Shown here: in pieces, positions 1 to 9,253 of the stretch | Layout of the letters: each line of letters begins with the position of its first letter | How positions within the stretch are numbered: the stretch's first letter is position 1 | Source of the DNA: Candidatus Azobacteroides pseudotrichonymphae genomovar. CFP2 | GTDB lineage: Bacteria; Bacteroidota; Bacteroidia; Bacteroidales; Azobacteroidaceae | Reading direction: 5' to 3' | DNA length: 64,000 nucleotides | Assembly (NCBI RefSeq): GCF_000010645.1 | Contig: NC_011565.1 | Location: 200,001-264,000 of the forward strand | Notes under the pieces: generated by a model | Told to the model about the DNA's origin: nothing | Seen by the model: the letters and a program-made list of their open reading frames with translations, nothing else | Database searches by the model: none | Translations under genes and position numbers: made by a program

Positions 1-80
1 TTTATATTACTATCGTAATTTCTTTGAAAAGAATATGAAAAAACAATAATACAACCTCTAATGGGTATTAAATATTTTTG
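1..80 (-). other. possible start of an lptE-like gene or remnant, cut by the window edge
   Basis: Downstream of the sigma-54 activator the minus strand carries a GGAGGA ribosome-binding-like sequence (plus-strand 83-88). It is followed by an open stretch that reads roughly YLIPIRGCIIVFSYSF. LptE lipoproteins of Bacteroidales usually follow this regulator (recalled gene order) and begin with a short hydrophobic segment ending in Cys followed by a Ser-Tyr-x-Phe stretch, so this may be its beginning. No proper ATG lies in that frame, so it could equally be a relic. Confidence 0.25.
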
Positions 81-110
81 TATCCTCCAGGTTTTATAAA
101 CTATTTATTC

Positions 111-1337
111 TCATTCCATACCATACTCTTTAATTTTTCTATATAACGTTCTCTCTGATATTCCAAGTTCCTGAGCAGCATTACGACGATTTCCCTTATT
201 TCTTTTTAATACTTTTATTATCATTTCTTTTTCAATCTTTTCCAAAGAAAAAGCTTGTTCAGGTTCTTTCTCTTCGGAAATTTCATCAGCATACTGATAC
301 CGCAATTCTTTTTGTACGACAGGAATATATTCTTTATTATCTATCACTGGATAAGAAGATATCCCATGCGACTGCTGTGAAGATTGAACTCTGGTACTTA
401 CATTGTTTAATAATTCAGAAATATTTCTCTTCAATTCATTAATTTCTCTTCGCATATCAAATAAAATTTGATACAAAATCTCGCGTTCATTAGTGAATGA
501 CTTTGAATCAAAACTAGAAGAAATAATTGCAGGCAGCTGCTCCATATCAGAAGAAACAAGATAAGTTTTTAAATGTTCTTCATCTATTTCTCTTTCCCTC
601 TCAAAAATAGACATCCGTTCTGTAATATTTTTCAATTCACGAATATTACCCGTCCAACGATACTCCATCAAAATTTCCTTCGCCTTATCTGTCAAATTTA
701 TTACAGGCATCCGATATTTCTCTGCAAAATCACTCGCAAACTTACGAAAAAGCAAATAAATATCATTTTGTCTTTCTCTCAAGGAGGGAATTTTGATGGG
801 AATAGTATTCAAACGATAGTATAAATCTTCCCTGAATCTTCCTTTTTTGATTGCCCTCAACAAATCTACATTCGTAGCAGCAATAATACGAACATCTGTT
901 TTCTGCACTTTAGATGAACCTACTTTGATAAATTCACCATACTCTAATACACGTAATAGACGAACCTGGGTAGCTATTGGCAATTCACCCACTTCATCTA
1001 AAAATATTGTTCCTTGGTTGGCCACTTCAAAATATCCTTTTCTCTCAGCTAAAGCTCCTGTAAACGAACCTTTTTCGTGACCGAACAATTCAGAATCAAT
1101 AGTTCCTTCTGGAATTGCTCCACAATTGACCACAATATATGGTCCATGCTTTCGCATGCTATTTTGATGAATAATTTGTGGAAAAACTTCTTTACCTACT
1201 CCACTCTCTCCTGTAATTAATACAGTCAAATCTACAGGAGCAATCAACAAAGCTTTCTCTATTTCACAATTAAATAAAGAACTATTGCCAATAATGCCAA
1301 ATCGCTGTTTAACCTGCTGAACTTCTGTGATTGCCAT
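111..1337 (-). CDS. sigma-54-dependent transcriptional activator, no sensor domain
   Basis: Bacterial enhancer-binding protein that uses ATP hydrolysis to open sigma-54 promoters. Residues about 15-240 form the AAA+ domain, with Walker A GESGVGKE, the sigma-54 contact loop GSFTGA, Walker B GTIFLDEVGEL and an arginine-rich sensor region FREDLYYRLN. The C-terminus (about 375-408) is a Fis-type helix-turn-helix, RRNAAQELGISERTLYRKI. There is no receiver, GAF or PAS domain at the N-terminus, so activity is probably set by level or by a partner protein. The linker at about 270-370 is low in complexity. It sits downstream of coaE and DUF5606. It needs RpoN, whose gene is not in this window. The family call is secure; the target genes are unknown. 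Confidence 0.93.
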   Translation of the reverse strand: MAITEVQQVKQRFGIIGNSSLFNCEIEKALLIAPVDLTVLITGESGVGKEVFPQIIHQNSMRKHGPYIVVNCGAIPEGTIDSELFGHEKGSFTGALAERKGYFEVANQGTIFLDEVGELPIATQVRLLRVLEYGEFIKVGSSKVQKTDVRIIAATNVDLLRAIKKGRFREDLYYRLNTIPIKIPSLRERQNDIYLLFRKFASDFAEKYRMPVINLTDKAKEILMEYRWTGNIRELKNITERMSIFEREREIDEEHLKTYLVSSDMEQLPAIISSSFDSKSFTNEREILYQILFDMRREINELKRNISELLNNVSTRVQSSQQSHGISSYPVIDNKEYIPVVQKELRYQYADEISEEKEPEQAFSLEKIEKEMIIKVLKRNKGNRRNAAQELGISERTLYRKIKEYGME

Positions 1338-1458
1338 TATTAGATGATAATAATAATTTTCTCTTTATTAATTATTCTTCTACGCATGTCTGATAAATAT
1401 TACAAAAGACAAATTAAAATTCGGACTACAACAATCTTATTCTACACTATTATTTCAA

Positions 1459-1872
1459 TTAGTTTTTGTCTGCTTCATTTTTTTCTACAAAAACCACTAG
1501 CTTTTCTTTAACCAAAAGATTATACCATGATAATATTTTCTTTATATGGGATGGATAAACAAGTCTTTTGTCATAATCAGGAAGTATCCTGCTAAAATAA
1601 CTATTTAATACTTCGTTATCCGAATCAATCATTTTAGAGTCAATCTCATGACCCTCTTCTTTTTCACTAATTTTCGATAAAATAGATGAAAGTGGAACTT
1701 CATTGGACTCTGTATATACAGTGATTTTATCCAACGGGGTCACCTTATCTTGCATAAATACAGGCATTTTTTTGTGTGTCAGCAAAGATTCTACAATAAA
1801 TATATTTTTCCCTTTCGAAACTAATCTGAAAAGTCCAGGCTTACCAGAAACGAACAAAATTTCTTCCAACAT
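1459..1872 (-). CDS. DUF5606 domain protein
   Basis: Small conserved Bacteroidetes protein of unknown function. The N-terminal block EEILFVSGKPGLFRLVSKG followed by a VESL segment is the family hallmark. The first half (about residues 1-65) forms the compact conserved domain and the second half is charged. I place the start at the internal Met of MLEEILFV rather than nine codons upstream, because family members begin at this point. It follows coaE closely, an arrangement that recurs in Bacteroidales, so the two are probably co-transcribed. No enzymatic motif is visible. Confidence 0.8.
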   Translation of the reverse strand: MLEEILFVSGKPGLFRLVSKGKNIFIVESLLTHKKMPVFMQDKVTPLDKITVYTESNEVPLSSILSKISEKEEGHEIDSKMIDSDNEVLNSYFSRILPDYDKRLVYPSHIKKILSWYNLLVKEKLVVFVEKNEADKN

Positions 1873-1911
1873 AAAGTTGTAGATTATATTTGTTTTCATT
1901 ACGATAATGAA

Positions 1912-2496
1912 TTAACATCTTTGCAATTTTGCAATCAAATTTTCTATTTGAGACAAAACAGCTTGCTGGTTATCATTGACAATAGTATAATCAGCCTTGT
2001 GAATTCTTTCTCTATCAAGGCATTGATTGTTTATTCGATTTAAAATAACTCTCTTATCTAATCCCTCCCTCTTTTGCACTCGCTGGATTCTTAATTCTAT
2101 AGGTGCAAAAATATTAATGCTCACATCTACCCATTTATCAAAGCCAGATTCAAACAAAACTGCTGTTTCAATTCCTATAAATAACTTTTCTGTATGTTGT
2201 TCCTTCCATTTAAGGAAATTAAACAACACTTTAGGATGAATCACTGAATTAACAAATTTCAAGTACTCAGGTTTACTGAAAACTAACAAAGCAAGCATGG
2301 TTCTATCTAGTAAACCCTCTTTATAAATCGTTTCTCCAAATTTATCAGACAATTGTTCCCTTACAGTTTGAGATGAATTGCTTATTTCCTTAGAAGCAAG
2401 ATCAGTATTATAAACAGGAATTCCCATTGTTTCAAATACCCTGGCAACAACTGATTTCCCACTCCCAATACCTCCAGTTATACCCAATATCCTCAT
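1912..2496 (-). CDS. coaE: dephospho-CoA kinase
   Basis: Catalyses the last step of coenzyme A synthesis, phosphorylating the ribose 3'-OH of dephospho-CoA with ATP in the cytoplasm. The P-loop GITGGIGSGKS is at residues 5-15, followed by the family motifs VYNTDLASKE, which matches the substrate-binding VxxAD-type segment, and SVIHPKV. The lid region has VQKREGLDKRVILNRINNQ. At 194 aa it is normal length. It lies 39 bases upstream of the DUF5606 start, so the two are probably one transcript. No damage is visible. Confidence 0.95.
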   Translation of the reverse strand: MRILGITGGIGSGKSVVARVFETMGIPVYNTDLASKEISNSSQTVREQLSDKFGETIYKEGLLDRTMLALLVFSKPEYLKFVNSVIHPKVLFNFLKWKEQHTEKLFIGIETAVLFESGFDKWVDVSINIFAPIELRIQRVQKREGLDKRVILNRINNQCLDRERIHKADYTIVNDNQQAVLSQIENLIAKLQRC

Positions 2497-3089
2497 AGGA
2501 TTACCAAAATTCGAGATATGTATACATACTTGTTAAAAACAATCCACATTTTCCCAAAAAAATATGATTGACTGGAAATTATTTATCGTATTAACAGAAT
2601 TAGAAAAAATTGCATCATCTCTCTTCATCTCTCTTTCGAAGTAGATTCCTCATTCTGAAAGGAATTTTGATTTTTATAGATATAATTTTGATATTACATT
2701 GTCATCCATTCTATACAATCTCATTGAGAAATGTATTGGTAAATAGTATTCCTAAGGAATAGGACACTCTCGTACCAAGAATATTTTTCATTAGAAGTTA
2801 TTATAACAGTTTTTCTTATTTAAATATAAATTCCATCCCATCCGTTTCTTCCATCTCGTTCTGTCCTTTTTTTATCTCTGTATAATTTGTTCGATTTTCA
2901 TCTTCGTACCCCTGCAATACAAAGAACCAATTCGTCTTCATCTCCGTTTCCCACGACAGTCCTAGCATTATGTGTCCTGAAAAATAAAGCAAGCATTATC
3001 ACTTTGTGATATCAATTCATTTATGTTATCTTTATCATCGATGATTTTATTATCCCAATAAAATCATCCTTTAGTACATTCCTCTATTA

Positions 3090-3115
3090 TTTATAGAATT
3101 TATTTATAGAATTTA
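3090..3115. repeat. two copies of a 13-bp A+T repeat
   Basis: Two adjacent copies of TTTATAGAATTTA, just upstream of a separate heptamer tract. This looks like replication slippage in non-coding DNA. Confidence 0.7.
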
Positions 3116-3130
3116 GTATTTAGAATAGAA

Positions 3131-3165
3131 TTTACTATTTACTATTTACTATTTACTATTTACTA
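3131..3165. repeat. five perfect tandem copies of the heptamer TTTACTA
   Basis: The 7-bp unit is repeated five times without error. It has no spacers, so it is not a CRISPR. It lies in non-coding DNA between yajC and coaE. Copy number is likely to vary between strains. Confidence 0.9.
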
Positions 3166-3310
3166 ACCAGTGTAAGATGAGTCAAACTAAGTAACAATTT
3201 ATTCCAATGCCTTCATAAAATCATAATTTTTTTACACGCAAAATGTATTGGTTTTCTACTAAATAAAATCCACAAGACAAAATTTCTTTTGTTCCCTTAT
3301 CTGCTCTTAC

Positions 3311-3344
3311 ATCTTAAAAAAGCGTTTTAACACTTTTTTAAGAT
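3311..3344 (-). terminator. hairpin downstream of yajC, probable terminator
   Basis: A perfect 12-bp inverted repeat, ATCTTAAAAAAG / CTTTTTTAAGAT, with a 10-base loop. It starts about 80 bases past the yajC stop. The stem itself contains A6/T6 runs, so it could act in either direction. Confidence 0.5.
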
Positions 3345-3422
3345 AATGTTTCTTTAATTGCGATTTTTCGACACCTTGAGAAGATTTTCCATACTTCTCC
3401 ATTTGTCGGAATGGATCTGAAG

Positions 3423-3761
3423 CTATTTCGTATGAGCCATCTGATTAGCAGGCTTGACAGATGCAACATCATTACAAGCAAATACTGAAAGTTTATCTAC
3501 TTCAACTTTTACCATTTCAGCAATTTCAATTATACAAGATGTATCATTGACCTTCTTCAATTTACCATGTATCCCTCCCGATATCACTACCTTATCTCCT
3601 TCTTTCAATGAGGCTCTTTGTTCTTCGACTCTTTTTCTCTGTTTCTGTTGCGGACGAATCATAAAAAAATACATGATTATAAATATCAAAACAATCATTA
3701 TTAACCCACTATAACTACTTCCAACCGAAGTCGCTTGCAATAGAATATATATTAACGCCAT
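3423..3761 (-). CDS. yajC: preprotein translocase subunit YajC
   Basis: Small inner-membrane partner of the SecDF complex and of the Sec translocon. One transmembrane helix (about residues 16-37, GLIMIVLIFIIMYFFMIRP) is followed by the conserved cytoplasmic motif RPQQKQRKRVEEQ and a small beta domain with GDKVVISGGIHGKL. Its 112 aa is typical of Bacteroidetes. It is divergent from gltX, with about 90 bases between. A hairpin about 80 bases beyond its stop probably ends the transcript. Confidence 0.94.
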   Translation of the reverse strand: MALIYILLQATSVGSSYSGLIMIVLIFIIMYFFMIRPQQKQRKRVEEQRASLKEGDKVVISGGIHGKLKKVNDTSCIIEIAEMVKVEVDKLSVFACNDVASVKPANQMAHTK

Positions 3762-3827
3762 ACCGTTATAATAATAATTTTAAATTTTACCGAAGATAAT
3801 TATTATTATCGAAATAATGAAAATTAA

Positions 3828-3835
3828 TACATTTG
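3828..3835 (+). promoter_or_regulatory. Bacteroidetes -7 box for gltX
   Basis: TACATTTG matches the Bacteroidetes -7 consensus TAnnTTTG at every fixed position and lies 17 bases before the gltX ATG. No clear -33 TTTG element is visible upstream. Confidence 0.5.
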
Positions 3836-3852
3836 TATAAAATAACTTTTTT

Positions 3853-5337
3853 ATGAAGGCACGGGTTCGTTTCGCCCCTAGTCCTACAGGGCCACTACAT
3901 ATCGGAAGTATTCGGACAGCTTTATACAATTATTTATTTGCTAAAAAGTATCATGGTGATTTCATCCTACGAATTGAGGATACTGACTCTACACGGTTTA
4001 TCCCTGGTGCAGAAGAGTATATCATTGAAACATTCAAATGGTTAGGAATCACCTTTGATGAAGGTCCGTATCGACAATCAGAACGAAAAGCAATATATAA
4101 AGAATATGTGGATGAATTATTAAACAAAAATTTGGCTTACATCGCTTTTGATACGCCCGAAGAATTAGAAGCTAAACGACGCAATATCCCTAATTTTCAA
4201 TACGATGCTATTACCCGCATGACAATGAATAATTCACTGACTTTGTCTAAAGAAGAAACAAAGAAAAGAATTGCTAATAGCAATCAATACGTAGTACGCA
4301 TCAAGATTGATCCTAACCAAACAATCATAGTGAATGACTTAATCCGAGGGGAAATGAGTATCAGTTCCTCTACTTTGGACGATAAAGTACTTTATAAATC
4401 GTCTGACAACCTTCCAACTTATCATTTGGCAAATATTGTAGATGATCATTTGATGAAAATTACTCATGTTATTCGGGGTGAAGAATGGTTATCCTCCACC
4501 CCACTCCATATCATTCTCTATCAATATTTTGGATGGGGAGAAAAAATGCCTGTGTTTGCCCATTTACCCTTATTATTAAAGCCCGATGGGAAAGGGAAAT
4601 TAAGTAAAAGAGATGGTGAACGTTTTGGATTCCCCATATTCCCTCTGCAATGGACAGATTCCAAAACTGGAAAAAGTATTTCTGGATACCGCGAAGATGG
4701 CTATTTACCTGAAGCCCTTATCAATTTTTTAGCCTTGTTAGGCTGGAATCCAGGTAGTGAACAAGAATTTTTTTCTATTGACGAACTATCAGTATTGTTT
4801 TCGCTGAAAAAGTGTAGTAAAAATGGAGCGAAGTTTGACTATAAAAAAGTCGAATGGTTCAATCACCAGTATATTCAGAAAAAATCTGATAAAGAAATAG
4901 CCGAATTATTTTTCCATTTTTATTCTAAAAAGCTTGAAAAACAAGACTTCAAAAAAATAACAGAAGTAATTGGAATGGTTAAAGGACGTATAAGCTCTAT
5001 CAGAGACCTTTGGTATGAAACAGCTTTCTTTTTCGTTGCGCCTAACACTTATGATGAAAAGATTGTCCAAAAACGATGGAGAGCAGAAAGTCCTATACAA
5101 CTGACAGAATTATCTGAATTACTAGCAACCATTACTAATTTTTCTTTACAAATTGTAGAAAAAACTATAAGGGGCTGGATTAATAATAAAGGTTATCATC
5201 CAAGCAATATCATGAATGCTTGTAGACTGGCTCTGGTAGGCACTGCAAAGGGACCGGGTATTTTCCATATCATAGAAATATTAGGGAAAGAAGAAGTTAT
5301 CATAAGGATAAAAAAAGCTATTCAAGTATTACGCTAA
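3853..5337 (+). CDS. gltX: glutamyl-tRNA synthetase
   Basis: Class I aminoacyl-tRNA synthetase charging tRNA-Glu. The HIGH motif appears as [19 protein letters not shown] (about residues 14-32) and the KMSKS motif as [13 protein letters not shown] (about 250-262). RIEDTD and the GRGEEW-type segment [10 protein letters not shown] are intact. The C-terminal anticodon-binding helical bundle runs to residue 494, about ten residues shorter than free-living relatives. The start matches family starts ([18 protein letters not shown]). The gene is intact and there is no sign of a second GltX in the window. Confidence 0.97.
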   Translation: MKARVRFAPSPTGPLHIGSIRTALYNYLFAKKYHGDFILRIEDTDSTRFIPGAEEYIIETFKWLGITFDEGPYRQSERKAIYKEYVDELLNKNLAYIAFDTPEELEAKRRNIPNFQYDAITRMTMNNSLTLSKEETKKRIANSNQYVVRIKIDPNQTIIVNDLIRGEMSISSSTLDDKVLYKSSDNLPTYHLANIVDDHLMKITHVIRGEEWLSSTPLHIILYQYFGWGEKMPVFAHLPLLLKPDGKGKLSKRDGERFGFPIFPLQWTDSKTGKSISGYREDGYLPEALINFLALLGWNPGSEQEFFSIDELSVLFSLKKCSKNGAKFDYKKVEWFNHQYIQKKSDKEIAELFFHFYSKKLEKQDFKKITEVIGMVKGRISSIRDLWYETAFFFVAPNTYDEKIVQKRWRAESPIQLTELSELLATITNFSLQIVEKTIRGWINNKGYHPSNIMNACRLALVGTAKGPGIFHIIEILGKEEVIIRIKKAIQVLR

Positions 5338-5790
5338 TGATTTATAATGATCAGATATGCGATGCATTTCTTCATATTAAAATATAGATACATAGAAAGA
5401 TTTATCGATTTTTTTTGAAAGTATAAAGAGTAGATATACTAGAAAGTTAGGTATAAAAAATGACACGATGAGTACATTCTGAATCGTATTTTTTATTTCT
5501 AGGAGTTGATTTACTATTACTTAATTTTTTTATCAATTTTTGTTAAATCACAAAAAAAGAAAAACACCACTACGATAGTATTGATGAATGCTATTTACAG
5601 AATAGAGAGTTTCATAGAAAAGTTTATAGCTTTATATATAAAGTATAAAGCGGTAGCTAAGATTGGGCCGCGTAAGCAGGCAATATACGTGGAAGAATAA
5701 GAAGAATAAACATCTCTCTAATGTTTTACACGAAAAAATACAAGTTATCCAAACAAAATTTTTAGCTACGAAACATTTTTTAAAAAAAAT
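5338..5790 (+). other. gene-free stretch, possible waaA remnant
   Basis: Kdo transferase (waaA) commonly follows gltX in Bacteroidales (recalled). Here only short broken frames exist. One plus-strand fragment near 5580-5690 contains FIALYIKYKAVAKIGPRKQ, which loosely resembles the N-terminal segment of WaaA. That is suggestive only. The rest is A+T-rich sequence in which I recognise nothing. Confidence 0.3.
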
Positions 5791-5797
5791 ATTATTA

Positions 5798-5805
5798 TAT
5801 CTTTG
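5798..5805 (+). promoter_or_regulatory. Bacteroidetes -7 box for the rubrerythrin gene
   Basis: TATCTTTG is a full match to TAnnTTTG, about 60 bases before the rubrerythrin ATG. The gene is isolated, so it needs its own promoter. Confidence 0.55.
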
Positions 5806-5866
5806 CTCTGTGATGAGATTAATTAGTATTATTTATGTAATAACAACTAAATTTTAAATTAAAAAA

Positions 5867-6418
5867 ATGAAAACGAAATGGATTTGTGTTGTTTGTGGCT
5901 ATGTTCATGAAGGAGAGGAAGTCCCTGAATTTTGCCCGCAATGTGGGCAGCCCCGAGATAAGTTCGAAAAAATGGAAGAAAAAGATGGGAGACTACAGTT
6001 CGTAGATGAACACTGTTTGGGTATTGCAAAAGGCGTGGATGTTGAAATCTTAAAGGGACTGAAAGCTCATTTTACAGGAGAATGTACGGAAGTGGGTATG
6101 TATCTAGCAATGAGTCGCCAAGCTGATCGTGAAGGTCTTCCAGAAATCGCAGAAGCATACAAGCGTGTTGCATGGGAAGAGGCTGAACATGCTGCGAAGT
6201 TTGCTGAGTTGTTGGGGGAAGTAGTTGTGAATACAAAGGAGAATTTGAAAAAGCGGATGGAGGCCGAAAAAGGAGCTTGTGCAGATAAAAAACGTATTGC
6301 TACCTTGGCAAAACAACATAATTTGGATGCTATCCACGATACTGTACATGAAATGGCAAGAGACGAAGCTCGTCATGGACGAGTATTCGAAGGATTGTAT
6401 CATCGTTATTTCCATTAA
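5867..6418 (+). CDS. reverse rubrerythrin (NADH-dependent peroxidase)
   Basis: Cytoplasmic non-haem iron protein that reduces hydrogen peroxide (and often O2) in anaerobes. An N-terminal rubredoxin-like domain with two CxxC pairs (CVVCGY and CPQCGQ, residues about 8-27) precedes a ferritin-like four-helix domain. This is the reverse of the classical rubrerythrin order. Di-iron ligands are visible as [21 protein letters not shown] and [12 protein letters not shown]. It is a single-gene unit with its own promoter box and a strong terminator. It fits defence against oxygen in an obligate anaerobe. Confidence 0.93.
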   Translation: MKTKWICVVCGYVHEGEEVPEFCPQCGQPRDKFEKMEEKDGRLQFVDEHCLGIAKGVDVEILKGLKAHFTGECTEVGMYLAMSRQADREGLPEIAEAYKRVAWEEAEHAAKFAELLGEVVVNTKENLKKRMEAEKGACADKKRIATLAKQHNLDAIHDTVHEMARDEARHGRVFEGLYHRYFH

Positions 6419-6442
6419 TGAAGTGTGACGCGATGTTCTTCG

Positions 6443-6473
6443 AACAGTCTGGGAAATGATCCCAGACTGTTTT
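6443..6473 (+). terminator. Rho-independent terminator of the rubrerythrin gene
   Basis: A perfect 11-bp stem, AACAGTCTGGG / CCCAGACTGTT, with a 7-base loop and further Ts after it, 24 bases beyond the rubrerythrin stop. It is unusually G+C rich for this genome. Confidence 0.88.
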
Positions 6474-6525
6474 GATGGTTTCTATAAAATTCTATAAAAT
6501 AGGAAGCTAGGATTTCTAAATAAAT

Positions 6526-7058
6526 ATGAGAATATATTTACTATTATATGGTGGAAGCCTTATTTTTTTTTATCATCCCCCGGTTTTTTATTAGCCCAAG
6601 GCTACAATAAAGATTGTTTAGACTATATAGATAATTATCATAATATGGCAATTGAACTGATGTGCAAATATAAAATCCCAGCAAGTATTGTCTTAGCTCA
6701 AGGATTGTTGGAAAGTGGAGCTGGAGGAAGCCAATTGGCTAAAGAAGCTAATAACCATTTTGGCATTAAATGCCACTCAGACTGGATAGGCGAATGTTAT
6801 TTTCTTTCCGATGAAGAAAATGGATGTTTTAGAAAATATGAAAAAGTTGAAGATTCATTTGAGGACTATTCATCTTTTTTGTACAAAGAACGCTATTCTT
6901 CATTGTTCATGTTGGATATACGCGACTATACAGGTTGGGCAAGAAAGCTGCAGAGCTGTGGTTATGCTACAGATAAATTTTATGCTGATAAACTAATCAA
7001 ACTGATAGTAGATTACAAACTCTATCAATTTGATGAAATTGAGAAAAGTACAGAATAA
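6526..7058 (+). CDS. secreted glucosaminidase-domain protein, split by a T9 frame break
   Basis: Predicted N-acetylglucosaminidase (FlgJ/LytG type) that cuts peptidoglycan. The intact frame from ATG 6645 gives 137 aa with the domain core KIPASIVLAQGLLESGAGGS (catalytic Glu in LLESG) and NNHFGIKCH. The same frame is open upstream of 6645. A signal-peptide-like start, MRIYLLLYGGSLIFF, begins at ATG 6526 one frame off. The two join at a run of nine Ts (6563-6571). One extra T would give a continuous secreted protein reading through FLSSPGFLLAQG into the enzyme. Relatives carry C-terminal LysM domains, which are absent here. It is therefore either rescued by slippage at the T tract or newly broken. 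The catalytic domain itself looks intact. Confidence 0.75.
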
Positions 7059-7511
7059 AACGAAATACAAAAACCTCTTTCCCAATTACAATGAGTTTTC
7101 TATGCGTTGTAATCGGAAGATAAATGGATGCTTATAACTTATAAAGAGATATCCATGTGATGGTATGTAAAAAGTACAAATGTTAAAAATGGTTGGATAT
7201 TACATAATGAAGTCACCTCTCCGTTAATATACAAGATATAAGAGAGAAATATAAATATAAGAGATAACGGATATGTTTTTATTTAGAAAATAAAAAGTGA
7301 AAGGCTGTAAACTTCCCTGTTTTAGGTGTTTTTTTCAAAAAGAAAAGCAGTGGACTGCTTGTTAAGTTAACCCCAATATCCAGAAAAATATAACAGGATC
7401 TTTAACAAAAGAAAGAGATGTTTTTACTGTATTTCTGTAGAAATGGGAAGGGGTATTTTGCAGTTACGACATACTAAATAAAAGAACGAGTCTTTATAAA
7501 AAGAAGATTAT
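7059..7511. other. gene-free stretch before pyrG
   Basis: No ORF or decayed gene recognised. An imperfect inverted repeat, ATTACAA / TTGTAAT, lies just past the glucosaminidase stop (about 7083-7113). Confidence 0.6.
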
Positions 7512-9125
7512 TTGATCAAGTTGGAAACAAAGTATATTTTCATCACGGGAGGTGTGATTTCATCCTTAGGCAAAGGAATTGTTGCAGCATCGATAGGTAA
7601 ACTTTTGCAAGGAAGAGGATATAAAGTTACAATACAAAAATTTGACCCATATATCAATATTGACCCAGGTACACTCAATCCTTATGAACATGGCGAATGT
7701 TATGTAACCGGCGATGGCTGTGAGACAGATTTAGATTTGGGACATTATGAGCGCTTTTTGAATATACCAACAAGTAGAGCAAATAATGTTACTGCGGGTT
7801 GTGTTTATCAAAATGTAATCAATAGAGAACGAAAAGGCGATTTTTTAGGCAAAACTGTTCAAGTTGTTCCACATATCACAGATGAAATCAAACGTAATGT
7901 CATGATATTAGGAAAAACAGGTGAATATAATTTTGTAATTACAGAAATTGGAGGAACAGTGGGTGATATTGAATCATTACCCTTTATAGAAAGTGTACGC
8001 CAATTAGTATGGGAATTAGGGAAAAATTGTTTATGTATTCATTTAACCTATGTGCCTTATATTGCTGCATCTAGAGAATTGAAAACAAAACCAACTCAAC
8101 ATTCTGTCAAATCGCTTCAAGAGCAAGGGGTCCAACCGAGTATTCTTATACTTCGCACTGAGAAAAAATTAGCCAACAATATTTGTCGCAAAGTAGCGTT
8201 ATTTTGTAATGTGGATGAGAATGCTGTTATTCAATCATATGACGTTCCTAGTATTTACGAGGTGCCAATTATGTTAGCTGAACAAAAGCTGGACAAAATT
8301 ATTCTTCGAAAAGTAAAAATGTCTGATGAAGGGGAACCGGATTTGACATTTTGGAAGCATTTTCTTGAAAATATGAGAATGGTGGAGCAAACTGTAACAA
8401 TAGGAGTTATAGGTAAATATGCTGAACTGCCTGATGCTTACAAGTCTATTAATGAATCCCTGCTTCAGGCAGCTACTTATCATAAATACAAGTTAAACTT
8501 GCTTTTTATCCATTCCGAAAAAATTAATGAATCCAATGTAAGTAAACAATTATTAAATATAAATGGGATAATAATTGCTCCAGGCTTTGGACGACGTGGT
8601 ATTGAAGGAAAACTTACTGCATTGAAATACGCACGAGAAAACAATAAACCTACTTTTGGAATCTGTTTAGGAATGCAATGTATGATTATTGAATTTGCAC
8701 GGAATGTATTAGGGTTAGCCGATGCTAATTCTAGTGAAATGGATACGACTACTTCGAACAAAGTAATAGATTTGATGGAAGAACAAAAACAGTTAACAAT
8801 TATGGGTGGTTCCATGCGATTAGGGACTTACGAATGTAGATTGGAAAAGGGTTCAAAAGTTATAAAAATTTATAAGGCTGACCAAGTAAGAGAACGTCAT
8901 CGTCATCGTTATGAATTCAATGGTGCATATAAAGAAATTTTTGAAAAAAACGGAATGAAATGTAGTGGGACTAATCCTGACACTAATTTAGTGGAGATAG
9001 TAGAAATTCCTCGATTAAAGTGGTATATAGGGACACAATTTCATCCGGAATATAATAGTACAGTGGTAAATCCCAATCCTTTATTTATGAGCTTCATAAG
9101 AGCTTCTATTTCTTCAACTCTTTGA
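7512..9125 (+). CDS. pyrG: CTP synthase
   Basis: Makes CTP from UTP, ATP and glutamine. The N-terminal synthetase domain has the P-loop-like GGVISSLGKGI, the QKFDPYINIDPGTLNPYEHGE segment and EIGGTVGDIES. The C-terminal class I glutaminase has the nucleophile Cys in GICLGMQCM and the His-Glu pair in QFHPEY. Length is 537 aa, as usual. No ATG is available: the frame starts with TTG at 7512 or, better matching homologues that begin Met-x-Glu-Thr-Lys-Tyr, TTG at 7521. yidC follows by about 130 bases, a conserved Bacteroidetes pair. Confidence 0.97.
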   Translation: MIKLETKYIFITGGVISSLGKGIVAASIGKLLQGRGYKVTIQKFDPYINIDPGTLNPYEHGECYVTGDGCETDLDLGHYERFLNIPTSRANNVTAGCVYQNVINRERKGDFLGKTVQVVPHITDEIKRNVMILGKTGEYNFVITEIGGTVGDIESLPFIESVRQLVWELGKNCLCIHLTYVPYIAASRELKTKPTQHSVKSLQEQGVQPSILILRTEKKLANNICRKVALFCNVDENAVIQSYDVPSIYEVPIMLAEQKLDKIILRKVKMSDEGEPDLTFWKHFLENMRMVEQTVTIGVIGKYAELPDAYKSINESLLQAATYHKYKLNLLFIHSEKINESNVSKQLLNINGIIIAPGFGRRGIEGKLTALKYARENNKPTFGICLGMQCMIIEFARNVLGLADANSSEMDTTTSNKVIDLMEEQKQLTIMGGSMRLGTYECRLEKGSKVIKIYKADQVRERHRHRYEFNGAYKEIFEKNGMKCSGTNPDTNLVEIVEIPRLKWYIGTQFHPEYNSTVVNPNPLFMSFIRASISSTL

Positions 9126-9143
9126 GAGTTTTATATACATTTT

Positions 9144-9177
9144 TATGGAGATATGAATAACAACTCCATATGGTTTT
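9144..9177 (+). terminator. weak terminator after pyrG
   Basis: A 7-bp stem, TATGGAG / CTCCATA, with a 13-base loop is followed shortly by five Ts, 19 bases past the pyrG stop. Confidence 0.35.
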
Positions 9178-9253
9178 TCTATAAAGGCCTTCATTTTTCG
9201 TAATTTAGCCGAATAGGGACTTTGCCCTATATATATTAATACAAATATATTAT

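Larger units (their letters stand above)
2497..3310. other. gene-free stretch where ybbR would be expected; simple repeats
   Basis: In Bacteroidales the gene order yajC, YbbR-domain protein, coaE is common (recalled). Here about 900 bases between yajC and coaE contain no ORF of useful length. A minus-strand reading gives only fragments, for example a terminal GMEFIFK stop like the end of a YbbR protein. That is too weak to prove a relic. The stretch is very A+T rich and holds the short tandem repeats at 3090-3165. Confidence 0.35.

Noticed and set aside
3131-3165. TTTACTA repeats considered as a CRISPR array
   Set aside because: The units are directly adjacent with no spacers and only 7 bp long; it is a simple tandem repeat.
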